DNA from: Crambe crambe
Lineage: Eukaryota > Porifera > Demospongiae > Poecilosclerida > Crambeidae
Length of the DNA: 64,000 nt
Reading direction: 5' to 3'
NCBI GenBank assembly: GCA_963924555.1
Contig: OZ004591.1
Location: 5,208,001-5,272,000 of the forward strand
Part shown: positions 23,501-53,404 of the stretch, piece after piece
How the letters are laid out: every line of letters starts with the position of its first letter
How positions within the stretch are numbered: position 1 is the first letter of the stretch
The notes under the pieces: generated by a model
Told to the model about the DNA's origin: nothing
Databases searched by the model: none
Seen by the model: only the letters and a program-made list of their open reading frames with translations
Translations under genes and position numbers: made by a program

Positions 23501-25055
23501 ACTTGGAATTTGGTCAAGAACTGAGAAAAATACAGCAAGTATTCATGACTAGTTATATCATACACAGTTGCACAAATTTTGCATGGATTTGGTCAAAAAG
23601 TTACAACAGTTTCTATAAACACTGAAGTAGCCACCAGTACAGTGCTAGCTCGCTTACATAGTTACGCAGTAGGTCAGGATGTGTATATTGAATACCTGAT
23701 AGGAACAAAGAATTATTATTACATGTAACACTATTATATTAGTGAATCTAGTTAGTTAGCTATACCTCCATCAACAACAGCAACAGTCACATTGCAGCCG
23801 GTGAGCCCTTGGATCCATGCTCGCTCCACTTTATTATCCCTGCCAGTGTTATCGGCACCTTGCAAGGACCCATCATTAGACTAAAGAAGAAATACAGTTA
23901 TTAGCTACAGTAAGTTTGTAGCTATCATTCAGCTGCATGAGATATGTTTCTTCCTTTCCCTGCAGAATTAGCTACGTATAGTCTGGGTAAATTAACCCTT
24001 AAACCTATTATAGCATGATAATGTGAAGAATACCTTTCACATAATAATACTTTTTTAGAAGGCAGTAGTAGCTATCCTTTTCCCCCTCTAACTTCTAAGG
24101 CCACTCTGTGGTCTAATGTACAACTAGATAGCTATAGTTAATTACTGTATAGATAATAGAACATGAGTTCATAACAGACTAGCTATTATTTATTTCCTTG
24201 AACAGTAGACAAACCAATGTATTCTTATCTTTATAGTTCACATCACTACAGTTATTCATCTATGTCCATGCAGTGGAGGTGCCATTGCTAGCTAGCTAGC
24301 TACATGGATCCGATATTCATTGCTCTGATGTTATTCAATGCATAGAGCATGTTTACTGCTATAGCTGACAGCGGCACACTCACCAGGTACCACTGCAAAG
24401 GCCAATTAGGGTCAGAAGGTGGGACATAACTTTTCAGCTCTTCACTTTGACACATTTTCTGCCGCTCTGCCATCAAAACCTTCAGGCAAAATTACAATGT
24501 GAATAATGCAATAGACATGTTTTAGGAAAATGTCGCTATCTTGCTGCAGCTTGCTGCGTGTCTAACTTTGTCCTCACCAATGGCTCTCTTTTCAAGTCTT
24601 CAGTCACGTGATCTGGTGGAGTTCCAACCATATCAAAGGACAACACTTTTAGATCACCAATTTTCATAGCCTACGAAAAATTTTGTTAGCTAAGTGACAG
24701 ATGATCATTGCTATAGCTAGCCAGCTAGCTAGCTGTGGGGTGAGCACATAGCTATATCCATGCATGCTTTTGTTGGGTGGGGGGGAAAAACAGACCAATC
24801 TACATTGCTAATAATGATAGCTATTTCTGGAAGTTCTACTCTAGTGATAGACCATGCAAGCTCACTACATACCATTCTTGGGTAGCTGCGGAATCCATAG
24901 CGGGAAGCTATGCGAGCTATTTCACTGTCAGAGGTGCTTTGGTCCACTGCCACAGCCCAAGTGAATGTGTTTTCACATGAATCTTCATCATCTGTCTGTC
25001 CCAAAACCCTTGCTAGACTCAGATACACCACACATAGTGTCAGCAGAGCATTCAT
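20517..25055 (-). CDS. Subtilisin/kexin (PCSK)-like protease with P, Cys-rich and somatomedin B domains, 706 aa
   Basis: Twelve exons join cleanly: 25055-24873, 24670-24578, 24479-24384, 23880-23766, 23695-23658, 23408-23252, 23052-22877, 22714-22502, 22374-22274, 21853-21629, 21347-20767 and 20659-20517. The signal peptide (MNALLTLCVVYLSLARVLGQ) is followed by an S8 prodomain with FTWAVAVD and ASRYGFRSYPRM. The catalytic domain has Asp161 (VAVVDGG), His199 (FHGTAVMG), oxyanion Asn301 (FATGNGG) and Ser374 (RMTSSATP), with spacing close to furin. The P domain is at about 420-570, then a furin-like Cys-rich stretch, then a C-terminal somatomedin B domain (SCILAGYTECC, NRNCSCDAECYARGDCCFD). Departures from furin: DGG instead of DDG, Met instead of Gly two before the active Ser, and no R-x-K/R-R site between prodomain and enzyme (AERQKMCQSEE). 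Activation or specificity may therefore be unusual. An AATAAA lies about 65 nt beyond the stop. Likely acts in the secretory pathway or outside the cell. Confidence 0.92.
21950..22275. repeat. 61-bp minisatellite duplicating a splice donor
   Basis: About five copies of a 61-bp unit (core CTATAAGGTCCCCCTACGTA, ...GTCACTTTCTTACTTTTATT) in intron 9 of the PCSK-like gene. On the coding strand each unit contains AAAGTAAGAAAGTGACC, the same sequence as the real donor of exon 9 at 22274/22273. The array therefore seems to have grown from the exon-intron boundary. Confidence 0.9.
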
Positions 25056-25865
25056 TATTGCATGTGCTGGATCAATACCTGGAAACTGAGAGTGATGGTT
25101 ATAATAAAACTTCTGTCTCTAATCAGTTGCATCATAATCCCCATCACTCAATGCTATTGGCTAGAAATAATTAGGTATCTGCAATTACTAACAGTCTGTA
25201 GCTAATACTCTGAGCACTTTAGCTATAGCTACTACAAGTAACACAATTATTATTAATCACTAATATTATTTCACCTTTTCACACACTAGAGCAGTCTGCT
25301 GCAATGTGCTTCAGCTTGTAGCTACTTGGTCTGGCTTTGCACCACCCACCTTTTTGAAGCAAAGAGTGCACACAAATCAGTGGGGGAGACAGAAATTCCA
25401 CCCACAGTGGAGTGGTTTACTCTGCATGCAGACATGAATAACAGCTCCAGGTGATGAATAAGCTTGCGGCTGCTGGTGAGGAGATTCAGAGGATCATGAA
25501 TAATGAATTGTGCAGATCAGTTTGATAACCATAAGCCATGATAATCCAGGGCCAGGAAGAAAATTAATAGCTAGCTGTAGCCTGTATGTTGTGAATCTTG
25601 AGCTTGACACATCAACCACACTCAGTAGCTGTCTCGTACCCTATTACTGCATTGGTCTATAGTAGAAGATTGCTATTGTTAGCTCAAGTAGAATAAGAAC
25701 CATAAGAATATCATTATCAATTTCAGATCATAGGAAAACAGAAAAATTCTAGCAGACACGGAAATTAACAGACATGGAAATTAGCAGTCATGAGAATAAT
25801 AATAAATGGACTTTGCTAGTTATAGTTTGAACAACAGTAGTAGTGTGGTCTGTGTAACATGGATT
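25056..25865. other. Intergenic: PCSK-like promoter (minus) and ect2 3' flank
   Basis: About 0.8 kb between two co-oriented minus-strand genes. AATTATTATTAATCAC-type AT-rich sequence is present, but no repeat, ORF or recognised element. Confidence 0.5.
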
Positions 25866-34913
<9,048 letters not shown>

Positions 34914-35356
34914 TCTCGATATTTAGGGGCCGGGGAATACAAAAGGAGGTCTTTACTCACTCCAGAAAGTCTGCATCATGACGTGCCACAAAACTACAGA
35001 TTTCAATTTTTTCAAAACAAGCGGGTATGCATATTTGGAAATAATAGTACGCATGCGCATATTGCGCCATTACGTCATTTATGGTATACCTACAGTGATG
35101 ACCGACCCTTTACCTTTATCCCAAGTGGACCAGAGGGCTAGGGGTAGACACATATTTAACAGTGACTATAATAAGCATGCATGCACACTAAACTTGCTTT
35201 AAAAATTATTCGAATAAATGAAGGTGATATAGGGACTATGCATGAGGTCAAATGTAGGCACATCACCAACACCTTTAATTTTTTTCCAATTAATACTGAC
35301 GCATTCATATTTAAACATAAAATATAAACTGTGTATAACAAGGCTAGGAGGTCATT
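34914..35356. promoter_or_regulatory. ect2 upstream region
   Basis: Only about 440 bp separate the ect2 start codon from the TM9SF3 stop, so the ect2 promoter must lie here or inside the neighbour. ACCGACCCTTTACC at about 35100 resembles copies at 516-528 and 2282-2294. No TATA box is convincing. Confidence 0.4.
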
Positions 35357-45380
<10,024 letters not shown>

Positions 45381-46290
45381 TTCAAACCTATTCATCAAAA
45401 CGAGTCAGCTGGGAGATGTTATTCTAATTAATGCCCGCCGAGCTCCCTAGAATCATCATCACTTACTTGTTAACCAAAATAACGTCACAAATAAGCTGGC
45501 ATATGACACAGCTCTGTTCCCTACGATTGCAGAGGCGGTGAGCAGCCGCCTACGAGTAACCAAAGCCAAGTAGCAGAGTCTCCAGTTTGGAATGACAACG
45601 TGGGTTCGGCTGAAATATTGCTGATCTCAGCAAAAATCAATGGTGTAGGCATTCATTCTGGCAGAGTCATTAAAGGTACGTTATCACCCTGGGGTAGGAG
45701 GTGGAGGAGCAGAGAACATCCTGAGACCAACTCTGATGTCTGTTAGCAATGGTGGCTGCTATAGACTCGTGACCAGCACTTTTGGAAAGAGAGCCGACCA
45801 AGTCACAGCTGAAGAGGAACCCTACCATGAGGAGGCAACATATGGAAATGCTCCATACCAAGGTCTATAAATATGATATAAAATATCATGGCTTGGAAAT
45901 GCTCAATATGACACAAAACGGATCTAGTGACTTATACGGCACCGACCTGACCTTTGACCCCAAACTCTTTGGTTGCCTTAGGGAGCCCTTTGGGCCCGCA
46001 CTGCAAGTTGGGTGAGTGTTGCCTAGCTTTGGAGTCACAACAGTGCATGAATAGTACGTCCCATACACCTAGGTAATGCTCGCTCTTGCAGGAACCCTAG
46101 CCTCATGGTGCCGTATAAGTCAATTGATCCCACAACATGCTAGTGCTTACTAGTGGCCTAACCCGTTAATGTGGCCTATTCTGCAGACTTAATATGCTAA
46201 TGTGGCTAATTAGAGGCAAGAAATAAAAAATAATAATAATAATAACAATGTAGTGATACTGTGATTTATTATGTTGGCTGTATATGGTAG
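45381..46290. promoter_or_regulatory. Divergent promoter region of TM9SF3 (-) and ASCC1 (+)
   Basis: The two genes diverge from here. A CRE-like AACGTCAC lies at about 45480, with a GC-richer patch at 45520-45620. A plus-strand ATG at 45842 opens MEMLHTKVYKYDIKYH, which weakly resembles the ASCC1 N-terminus and could be its first exon. Its best donor (gtgagt at about 46013) is out of phase with the KH exon. Confidence 0.5.
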
Positions 46291-48190
46291 ATGATGTTTA
46301 CGATGAAGGTGACAATCCGTCTTCGCTGGAACTTGAAGGACTAGAGAAAGTGGCAGGAGGACGCTACGCCCTGTCCCTTCCCATGCCCTCTGTATTCTTC
46401 AAGTACATCATAGGTACAAAGGGCAACACTCGGACCTCCATAGAGAAAGACACCAAGTGTTTACTTAGAATTCCACGCAAAGGTGTGGAAGGAAATATAG
46501 GTTGGTTTACTCTGCATTTAAATAATATATGAAAAAGCAATGTTGTTCCCCATGCATGCATGCATGTTACAACGATAAAAACAAAGTGGATAGTAATTTT
46601 CTTGCTGTTTCCACTCCAACAGTAGTGTAATAAAAACAATAATGGCCAACTCCTCAGCCCCCATATTTATTTATTTATTTATTTATTTATTTGTTTATTT
46701 ATTTATTTATTTGTTTATTTATTTGTTTGTTTATTATTTATTTATTTATTTTAGTAATCGAAGGAGAGAATGCAGCTGCAATCGCCTATGCCAAGAGACG
46801 AGTGGAGATGGTGGCATGGTCCAATCGGTTCAGGGAAGAGCCAACCCACTTCATCTCCATCCCTCTCAACTGTCCACATATCATGGAGCATGTAGACACT
46901 TTCAAAGATGAAGTTTTGAAGTCGTTTGGCACAGTAAGTACACAAAAAATATATCAAAAAGGAGTTCATACTGGAGGAATGCATAGCACTGTATGGGGCA
47001 AGCATGACATGTACATGTTTCCTGGCTGACATTTCTGCCTCACACTTCTGTCGATACCTGGCAGACATTCGATGTAGTCTGGCTTCTGTAGCTTCTGGAA
47101 CCCTTCTCTCTTGGTCCTTAAGTCTCCTTTCCAAAAGCTGTTCTCAGCATGTAGAGCTTGATCCCATTAGCGTCATCTTCTCAGACGAAACACATGTTCC
47201 TCCTGTGTTCGTTATCTAGACAACGCACATGCACAAGCTTATTGTGTTACTATGTCGATAGCATGCTATTTCCAGAAGGCACAAATATCATTTCCTTAAG
47301 GATTTAAGTGTAGAAACCCAACAACTAGTCCCACATCCCTATTAAAAAGCTGCCCTTCTGAAGTTAAATTAATGTGAAGTGCTTCTTTTAAAAGCAGCTC
47401 CTTTCTACTCCTACAAGTGAAGCTTCCTTCCATAAGATAGGATGATGATTGCTCCAAGCATGATCAGCAACTGCAGATTTCTCCTGTTCTCCATCGTATG
47501 CAAGCTTCCTTATGCTCCTTCAGTCTGATTTCCAGCCTTGCTATCGACATGGTAACATAATAGGCTTATGCATTGTCTAGATAATGAGCGTAGCTCTATA
47601 CAGTAAGATTGTTTCTGTGTGCATTTTTTGTATCACCTGATGAAGGCTAGAGTATTCTGGTCGGTGGTTTGTATTATAAAGCTTTATTGAATTTTATCAT
47701 GAGAAATAAGAAGAGTTTAAAGTATTTGGTTGATAATATATAATTTTTTTTCGAGGTGTTAAAATTTAAAATCATTTACAACACTATGTGTAAATTATTG
47801 ATAAGTTGTAGAATTTAAAAAATTGGTTATAGGTTGTTAGTATGATGAGGGCATGGCTTTATTTGACAGTCATTATTCATGTGTGGCAGGAACCCAATGT
47901 GGAACCAGATGTATTCATAGACTCTGCTCAATTTCACTTAACATTGGGTGTGGCCAGGATATTTTCACAAGAGGAAGAGGTACGTACCTACATAGGTAAA
48001 ACGCTTATTGTGACTCCATTTTTTTGGATTATGTGCTTTTTGTATTGTAGGATAAGGCAATAAAAGTGCTGCACAAGTGTGTTGAAAATGCCAAGTAAGT
48101 ATGGAAATTCAGATCAGGTAATTATTGTATCTGCAGAGATAATCATCACATGCTTATCAGTTGTACATTCTTTAATTTACACCCCCACCC

Positions 48191-48279
<89 letters not shown>

Positions 48280-48311
48280 CCTCCCTCCCTCCCTCCCTCC
48301 CTCCCCCCCCC

Positions 48312-48398
<87 letters not shown>

Positions 48399-49936
48399 CC
48401 TTCTATACTGCCCTCGATGTTATAGAGAGAAGTTGGAGTCTCAGCCAGTGATGATTTCCTTGCAAGGTTTGGAAACAATGAACGACGACATCTCAGCAGC
48501 TAAAATCGTTTATGTCAAAGTCAAAGCCTGTACCAGGTGTGATAACACTGGTTAATTGATTCAGTTTTGGTGATTAGTGGGCATGTTACTAGAACAGTTA
48601 CAGTCCAATTATGTAGTATTGGAACACAGAAATCTTTCTCAGAAGTTGATTTCACTGTATTGCATTGGATGATTGTGTGCTGTTAGTCAACTATATGCAT
48701 ACTGGCCACACAAAGCAACTGTCCTTTTTGAAATCCATTCACTGTGACTTTGTCTACCTACTTCACAATACGATCAATAGTGACACACACATTGCTTGCA
48801 CACACACACCACACATGAAGATGGAGATCATATTATCAGTATAACTGGAGCAGAACACAATCTATCCAAACCCCACTACCCCATCCAGTAACAATTTTTT
48901 TATAATACGTATGTAACTACACAGACTGCAAAAATTTGTGGATGAAATTAATACTTCATTCATCAAAGCAGCCCCAGAGTTGATGCGGAAGGAGTTTGAA
49001 CGTGATGGGGTGAAGCTACATGCTACACTTATGAACTGCAAGCTCTTAGAGATGGAGTCTGGAAGAGCCCGTCTGAAAAATCCCAGAAGTAGAAGCATGA
49101 AACGGAAAACAATTGATGCTACCAAGATATTAAAGGTTCTCCAATTAATGAGTTTCTGATCCCTTAGGCTTACATAGTGCTAAGTCATACTACTAGTTGG
49201 TAATCTCTGAGAGGTGTAGCAAGAAATCTTATCTGCTTAACTGTTTCTCGGATACATTTCCATCATAATATGCTCTATAATAATATTATGGCTGGACTAC
49301 CTCTATGCCAAATTTAAATCATCTAAGACATCTGACCACCTGTGACTATCATGTTTGTTTATTGCTCTGTTGTCAATTTGGGCTTGTAGTTATGAACACT
49401 CTGATTAATTAATATGCAATACAAGCCATACTGCCATACTGCTACAAACCATACAAACCATACTGCTAATACAAACCATATACAGACTCAAACCTCTCTA
49501 TTAGGGCTGATTTCAAAGTGTCCACCACTGTGGTTATGTTTCCTGTGGACTGAAAAACCCCTGGGGTGGAACTTGCATAACATAAACACAGTGTAAACTG
49601 AGTGCCTATTGCCCACCATCTGCTTTTATTGTTACAGATGTTCGGTGATTTTGATCGAGTGCATTTTGCCCGTCAATAATTATCTGCTTTTATTGTTACG
49701 GATCATGATTTCATGTAAACATAGCCCTTCAATCATGTTTATCTGCTTTTATTGTTACGGATCATGATTTCATGTAAACATAGCCCTTCAATCGTGTTTA
49801 TCTGCTTTTATTGTTACAGATGTTTGGTGATCTTGATTTCGGAGAAACTCCTTTGAGCACAGTCCACCTTTCCAAGCGATTTGAACAAGACCCAGATGGC
49901 TACTATAAATGTATTTGTGCCCACAGCATTAATTGA
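46284..49936 (+). CDS. ascc1: ASCC1: KH domain plus 2H phosphoesterase-like domain
   Basis: Seven exons join in phase: 46291-46500, 46755-46933, 47890-47979, 48051-48094, 48426-48536, 48925-49135 and 49820-49936 (about 320 aa). The KH domain shows VFFKYIIGTKGNTRTSIEK (GxxG loop GTKG) continuing over the splice as EGNIVIEGENAAAIAYAKRR. The C-terminal 2H phosphoesterase fold keeps both His motifs, FHLTLG and LHATLMN, plus LETMNDD; the terminal exon has GDLDFGETPLSTVHLSKRF. ASCC1 is a subunit of the activating signal cointegrator / ASCC-ALKBH3 alkylation-repair complex in the nucleus. Human ASCC1 is about 357-400 aa, so an N-terminal exon is probably missing: either ATG 46284 read through the acceptor, or an exon near 45842. 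The donor at 49136 (gttctc) is weak. The intron 46934-47889 holds a possible transposon-protein remnant. Confidence 0.92.
46661..46754. repeat. (TTTA)n microsatellite abutting an ASCC1 acceptor
   Basis: About 85 bp of TTTA/TTTG repeats ending in the functional TTAG acceptor at 46751-46754. Confidence 0.95.
47005..47137 (-). pseudogene. Possible transposon-protein remnant
   Basis: An open stretch ERRLKDQERRVPEATEARLH followed by RMSARYRQKCEAEMSARK on the minus strand has the basic, heptad-like EARL.R....Y.Q..EAE.S style seen in repeated N-terminal segments of some Helitron-like and other transposable-element proteins. It lies inside an ASCC1 intron, has no neighbouring domain, and is identified by resemblance only. 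Confidence 0.3.
48194..48391. repeat. Compound (CT)n-CCCT-polyC-(CT)n microsatellite
   Basis: About 80 bp (CT)n, CCCT blocks, about 20 C, then about 68 bp (CT)n, ending about 35 nt before the ASCC1 acceptor at 48424-48425. Confidence 0.95.
49618..49819. repeat. Repeated copies of the ASCC1 last-exon acceptor
   Basis: ATCTGCTTTTATTGTTACAG occurs at about 49619, 49681, 49739 and 49799. The first copy also carries the start of the exon (ATGTTCGGTGATTTTGAT). The middle two have TTACGG, which destroys the AG. Only the last leads into the full terminal exon. Confidence 0.9.
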
Positions 49937-50168
49937 TATAAAAACAAATTTATTCAAGAGCTGTCTGACTCTTATGATATTCACATAATAAATAGCTATT
50001 CTTGGGCTCCCACTAGCCCATCATGTAAGTAATGAATGGTGACATACTTGGAGGAGGAGTTTTTTTGTTTATTACATTATAATATTCATTACTCGCATGC
50101 ATAGTATAGTAGCAATTCATGGCCGTTGTTAAAATGTCGCAGAAACTGAGGTACAACGAGCCTGAAAG

Positions 50169-51275
50169 ATGTCGCTCGCCCTTGTAGATATATCTACAAG
50201 ACAGATCCACATTTTTCCTTTGCAAGAAGGTGGTAAAGTGAAGATCAAGGACTTTGTAACCAGTGTGGAGAAAAAGCTGACCGAGAGTATTGCGGCCAGT
50301 GTGGAGGGTGAGACTGACGAGTGTCGAGTGCTTTCTGTCGCTGTAGGCGACCGTTGTATCAACATTTGCGACCAATATCGTTCAGTTCGTTATTACCTAC
50401 TTGATGCTAAGCCTTGGTACATTAAAACTCGTGCATTCTCATCTCACCATGTTGATTTGTATGTCAAGGAAATAAAAAATGGATATGGAAACGAAGCAGC
50501 CGTCAAAATGGACTTGGACAAAGAATTTGTGAAAGATCTCAAGCAGAGATTTGCAGAAATGACCTGTGCAGCCATCAATGCCATGCATCTTGTTTTTGAC
50601 AAGAGAGAGTTGGAGAATGAGAAAAAGTTATTGGAATGCAACCTCTTTGATGGCTGTGTAGTTTCATGTATATTGAGTGACAGAAGAGCAAATTTTGGAA
50701 GTCCGTATGTGCACATTCTTCATGATGAACTGAAAAATCAGGACAATAAAGGAATTGTAAAGCCTGTTTGGAGGAGAGCCACCCCCGGTATGTGGTTAGA
50801 AGGAATATGTACCAATGAGATTTGTGTTGCTTATTCTAAGATGGTGATAGTGAATCAAGGGTTCTCAGATCTGGACTTTATCAACGAGGGATACAGATGT
50901 AAATGCCCCATGTGCTACGAAGTCATCAATCCTTGTAATTGTGGTTTTAGCAGGTGTGAGTGGATGACAGTCAGTTCCAAGGCCAGTCCTGGTGAAACTG
51001 ATGAATTTATCATTAGACAAGAGTGGCAGAGGGTTTCTGAAGGATACCAATGCATTGTACCTAATAAAGAGAACTGGACAAGTTTTAAAGTCATTTGCAG
51101 AGAGTTAAACTCCTTCAAACTTTGCATGGCATGCTTGAGTTATTTACCGAGTGACGAGCAAGATATTGCAGCGTGTGGCCATGCGTACCACATCAACTGC
51201 CGGAGAGAAAGAGAGGAGTGTTTACAGTGCCTTGGCAATCAAACTATGACATCATACCAAAAATCATTCTTATGA
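50169..51275 (+). CDS. Intronless UBL / Cys-rich / RING-like protein, copy 1 (368 aa)
   Basis: A single open reading frame with no intron, which is unusual for this window. Residues about 1-110 are an unrecognised N-terminal domain. About 115-180 look ubiquitin-like (VKDLKQRFAEMTCAAINAMH, ELENEKKLLECNLFDGCVV). About 195-275 form a Cys-rich region (ATPGMWLEGICTNEICVAY, CPMCY, CGFSRCEW) likely to bind zinc. The C-terminus (about 325-360) is RING-like: CMAC...CGHAYHINC...CLQC. Together these suggest a ubiquitin-pathway E3-like protein; activity is inferred. I do not recognise a named orthologue, although similar Cys-rich UBL proteins occur in lineage-specific families of invertebrates and protists (from memory). 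It lies 230 bp after ASCC1. Copy 2 follows 730 bp downstream. Confidence 0.8.
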   Translation: MSLALVDISTRQIHIFPLQEGGKVKIKDFVTSVEKKLTESIAASVEGETDECRVLSVAVGDRCINICDQYRSVRYYLLDAKPWYIKTRAFSSHHVDLYVKEIKNGYGNEAAVKMDLDKEFVKDLKQRFAEMTCAAINAMHLVFDKRELENEKKLLECNLFDGCVVSCILSDRRANFGSPYVHILHDELKNQDNKGIVKPVWRRATPGMWLEGICTNEICVAYSKMVIVNQGFSDLDFINEGYRCKCPMCYEVINPCNCGFSRCEWMTVSSKASPGETDEFIIRQEWQRVSEGYQCIVPNKENWTSFKVICRELNSFKLCMACLSYLPSDEQDIAACGHAYHINCRREREECLQCLGNQTMTSYQKSFL

Positions 51276-51782
51276 TGTAATATTTATGATTGACATACAG
51301 TACTTTATGATATCATGACCACTCGCTAAATAAGGTAGGTAGTTATTGTCATGCCACCACAAATAAATATGCCACCTGTGTCAGAGAGAATACTTATTAT
51401 AGTGTCCCCTGAATAATATTCACTGGCTAGTGAATATGGTCCTGCCTGTATAGTAGCTGTGCGGCTCACAGATCAGAGAGGTGCAGCATTACACTTCGAA
51501 AAAAAAAATGTTAATGCATCTTCTAATTACATGGTCGTCACAAAGCAGTGCTTAGCACATTTAAATTTTTTTTTTGAGATCAAACTTAAATTTAACAGTT
51601 TCTTTGTCTCTAGTGTGAGCATGGTAGCTATAAGACCTGGTTTGACCATGTAATAAGAATTTTTTGAGCAGAATTCACTTCCCAACTCAATGCATTGTTT
51701 TTAAAAATAACTGGACTTTACAACTAGCTATAGCTAGTTGTTGTAGCCGTAGGGGAGGCTGGGAACGAGTATATTATCTTGT

Positions 51783-51818
<36 letters not shown>

Positions 51819-52006
51819 ACAGATTAGACGTAGTTTACAGTTTTCACTATGACACCCGTACTTCCAGTCCTCCCCCGCAAACACTAGCTGAGCGGTACAC
51901 GTGTTGACCACGCGCTAATTCTCGACTCTAGTAGAACGTAGTGTCTAGACTAGACCAAGACCACATTGAATAAACACTAACTATTGCTGACCATTGTAGA
52001 GCAACG
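51276..52006. other. Intergenic between the two UBL-RING paralogues
   Basis: Contains a G run of about 34 nt (51783-51816) and otherwise unremarkable AT-rich sequence. The last about 200 bp must hold the copy 2 promoter. Confidence 0.6.
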
Positions 52007-53140
52007 ATGGCGGTGAGTTTAGTAGACGTTTCATCCAGAAAAGTGATCAGAGTGCCTCCGGTTGTGAAGGAGACGGGAGCTCGAGCTCTTGTGGTTACTG
52101 TCCAACAGCTGATGGCCGAAGTGGAAACACGTTTAACCTGCGAAGCCACGCCAGGCATGAGTGTTCGCGTTGCGGCTGCTGCTGTTGGAAGAAAACGCAT
52201 CAACCTCCTTAGTCACCTACATTCAATTGAATACTACTTGCTGGATAGTAGCCCCTGGTTCATCAAAACGGTTGCTTACGAATCAGCTGTCTCTGAAACT
52301 AATATAGACCTGAAAATTCATCTCAGTGGTGAGTGTGGTGCTACTGTCAGGGTTAATGTGGAGAAGGAACGAGTGAAAGATCTCAAACGCAAGCTTGCTC
52401 TTTTGATTGGAGTCTCTGTATGTGATATACAGTGTGTATTAAACTGTGGCAGTGGGCGGATTCTGTTGGAGAATGAGAGGCGGTTATTGGATTATAGTCT
52501 TGTAGATAAGAATGTAGTCACAGTCTTGCCAGTGAGACGCAGGAAGGATTATATGATGCAGGGTATACCATTAGAAGATGTCTCTAACTTGACTCCACCA
52601 GCAAAGAAACCGGCAACTCTATCTCCAGCATGGAAGCGAGTAACTCCAGGGATGTGGTTGGAAGGGATTTGTACAAATAAACTGTGTGTGGCATTTATGA
52701 AAGCAGTTGTAATGAACCAAGGTTTCACTGATCTTGACTTTCTGAAAGCAAAACTCCGATGCAAGTGCCCTATGTGCTATGGAAATGTTATTCCAGACAC
52801 ATGTGGGTTCAACAGATGCGAATGGATGGTTGTAGGTCGCAGAAAACGACCTGGACAGGTTATTGAGATTGTACGACAGAATTGGCAAAAAGTGGACAGC
52901 TACACTTATTTCATTCCTGAAAAGGATCAGTGCTCAAACTGGCTGGAGTTGAAGATTGCATCACGAAATCCTGACCAGTTGAATGAACTTTGTGTGATGT
53001 GCATGGAGAACTTGCAGCTAAACAGAGTCAGAGCCAAGTGCGGTCACCAGTTTCATCGCAAATGCTTATATGGACGAAGTAACTGTATTGAGTGTTTTGC
53101 TGGCCAAAGCATGACTGACTATCAGATGCTCTACTTTTAA
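52007..53140 (+). CDS. Intronless UBL / Cys-rich / RING-like protein, copy 2 (377 aa)
   Basis: Same architecture and gene structure as 50169-51275. It shares the opening xSLxDxSxRxxxxxP, IEYYLLDSSPWFIKT versus RYYLLDAKPWYIKT, the UBL-like VKDLKRKLALLIGVSVCDIQ, WKRVTPGMWLEGICTNKLC, CPMCY, CGFNRCEW, a RING-like C-terminus CVMC...CGHQFHRKC...CIEC, and the C-terminal consensus QxMTxYQxxxF. Divergence is roughly half of positions by eye, so the duplication is old, yet all Cys/His ligands are kept, arguing for selection. The start ATG at 52007 is the first in frame and aligns with copy 1. The tail ends next to an (ATA)n microsatellite and converges on the minus-strand gene that stops at 53405. Confidence 0.8.
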   Translation: MAVSLVDVSSRKVIRVPPVVKETGARALVVTVQQLMAEVETRLTCEATPGMSVRVAAAAVGRKRINLLSHLHSIEYYLLDSSPWFIKTVAYESAVSETNIDLKIHLSGECGATVRVNVEKERVKDLKRKLALLIGVSVCDIQCVLNCGSGRILLENERRLLDYSLVDKNVVTVLPVRRRKDYMMQGIPLEDVSNLTPPAKKPATLSPAWKRVTPGMWLEGICTNKLCVAFMKAVVMNQGFTDLDFLKAKLRCKCPMCYGNVIPDTCGFNRCEWMVVGRRKRPGQVIEIVRQNWQKVDSYTYFIPEKDQCSNWLELKIASRNPDQLNELCVMCMENLQLNRVRAKCGHQFHRKCLYGRSNCIECFAGQSMTDYQMLYF

Positions 53141-53152
53141 CAATACTCTCAT

Positions 53153-53154
<2 letters not shown>

Positions 53155-53199
<45 letters not shown>
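53155..53199. repeat. (AAT)n microsatellite
   Basis: About 14 AAT units just beyond the stop of UBL-RING copy 2. Confidence 0.95.
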
Positions 53200-53404
53200 T
53201 AAGTAATAATAATTATGATATAACAATAAACCATGAAAGCCTTCTGGCTGTTGCCACAGTCCACACACATGTTGGTCATGGCTCGTGGTTGCACAATATT
53301 TGTATTGGAGTGGGTACATGTTATGTAATGACATGCACTTCAAAGTGTGGCACTTCTTTTAGGGTCTGGAGTTAGTCAGCCTTCTGAACCAAGGAGATTG
53401 AATA

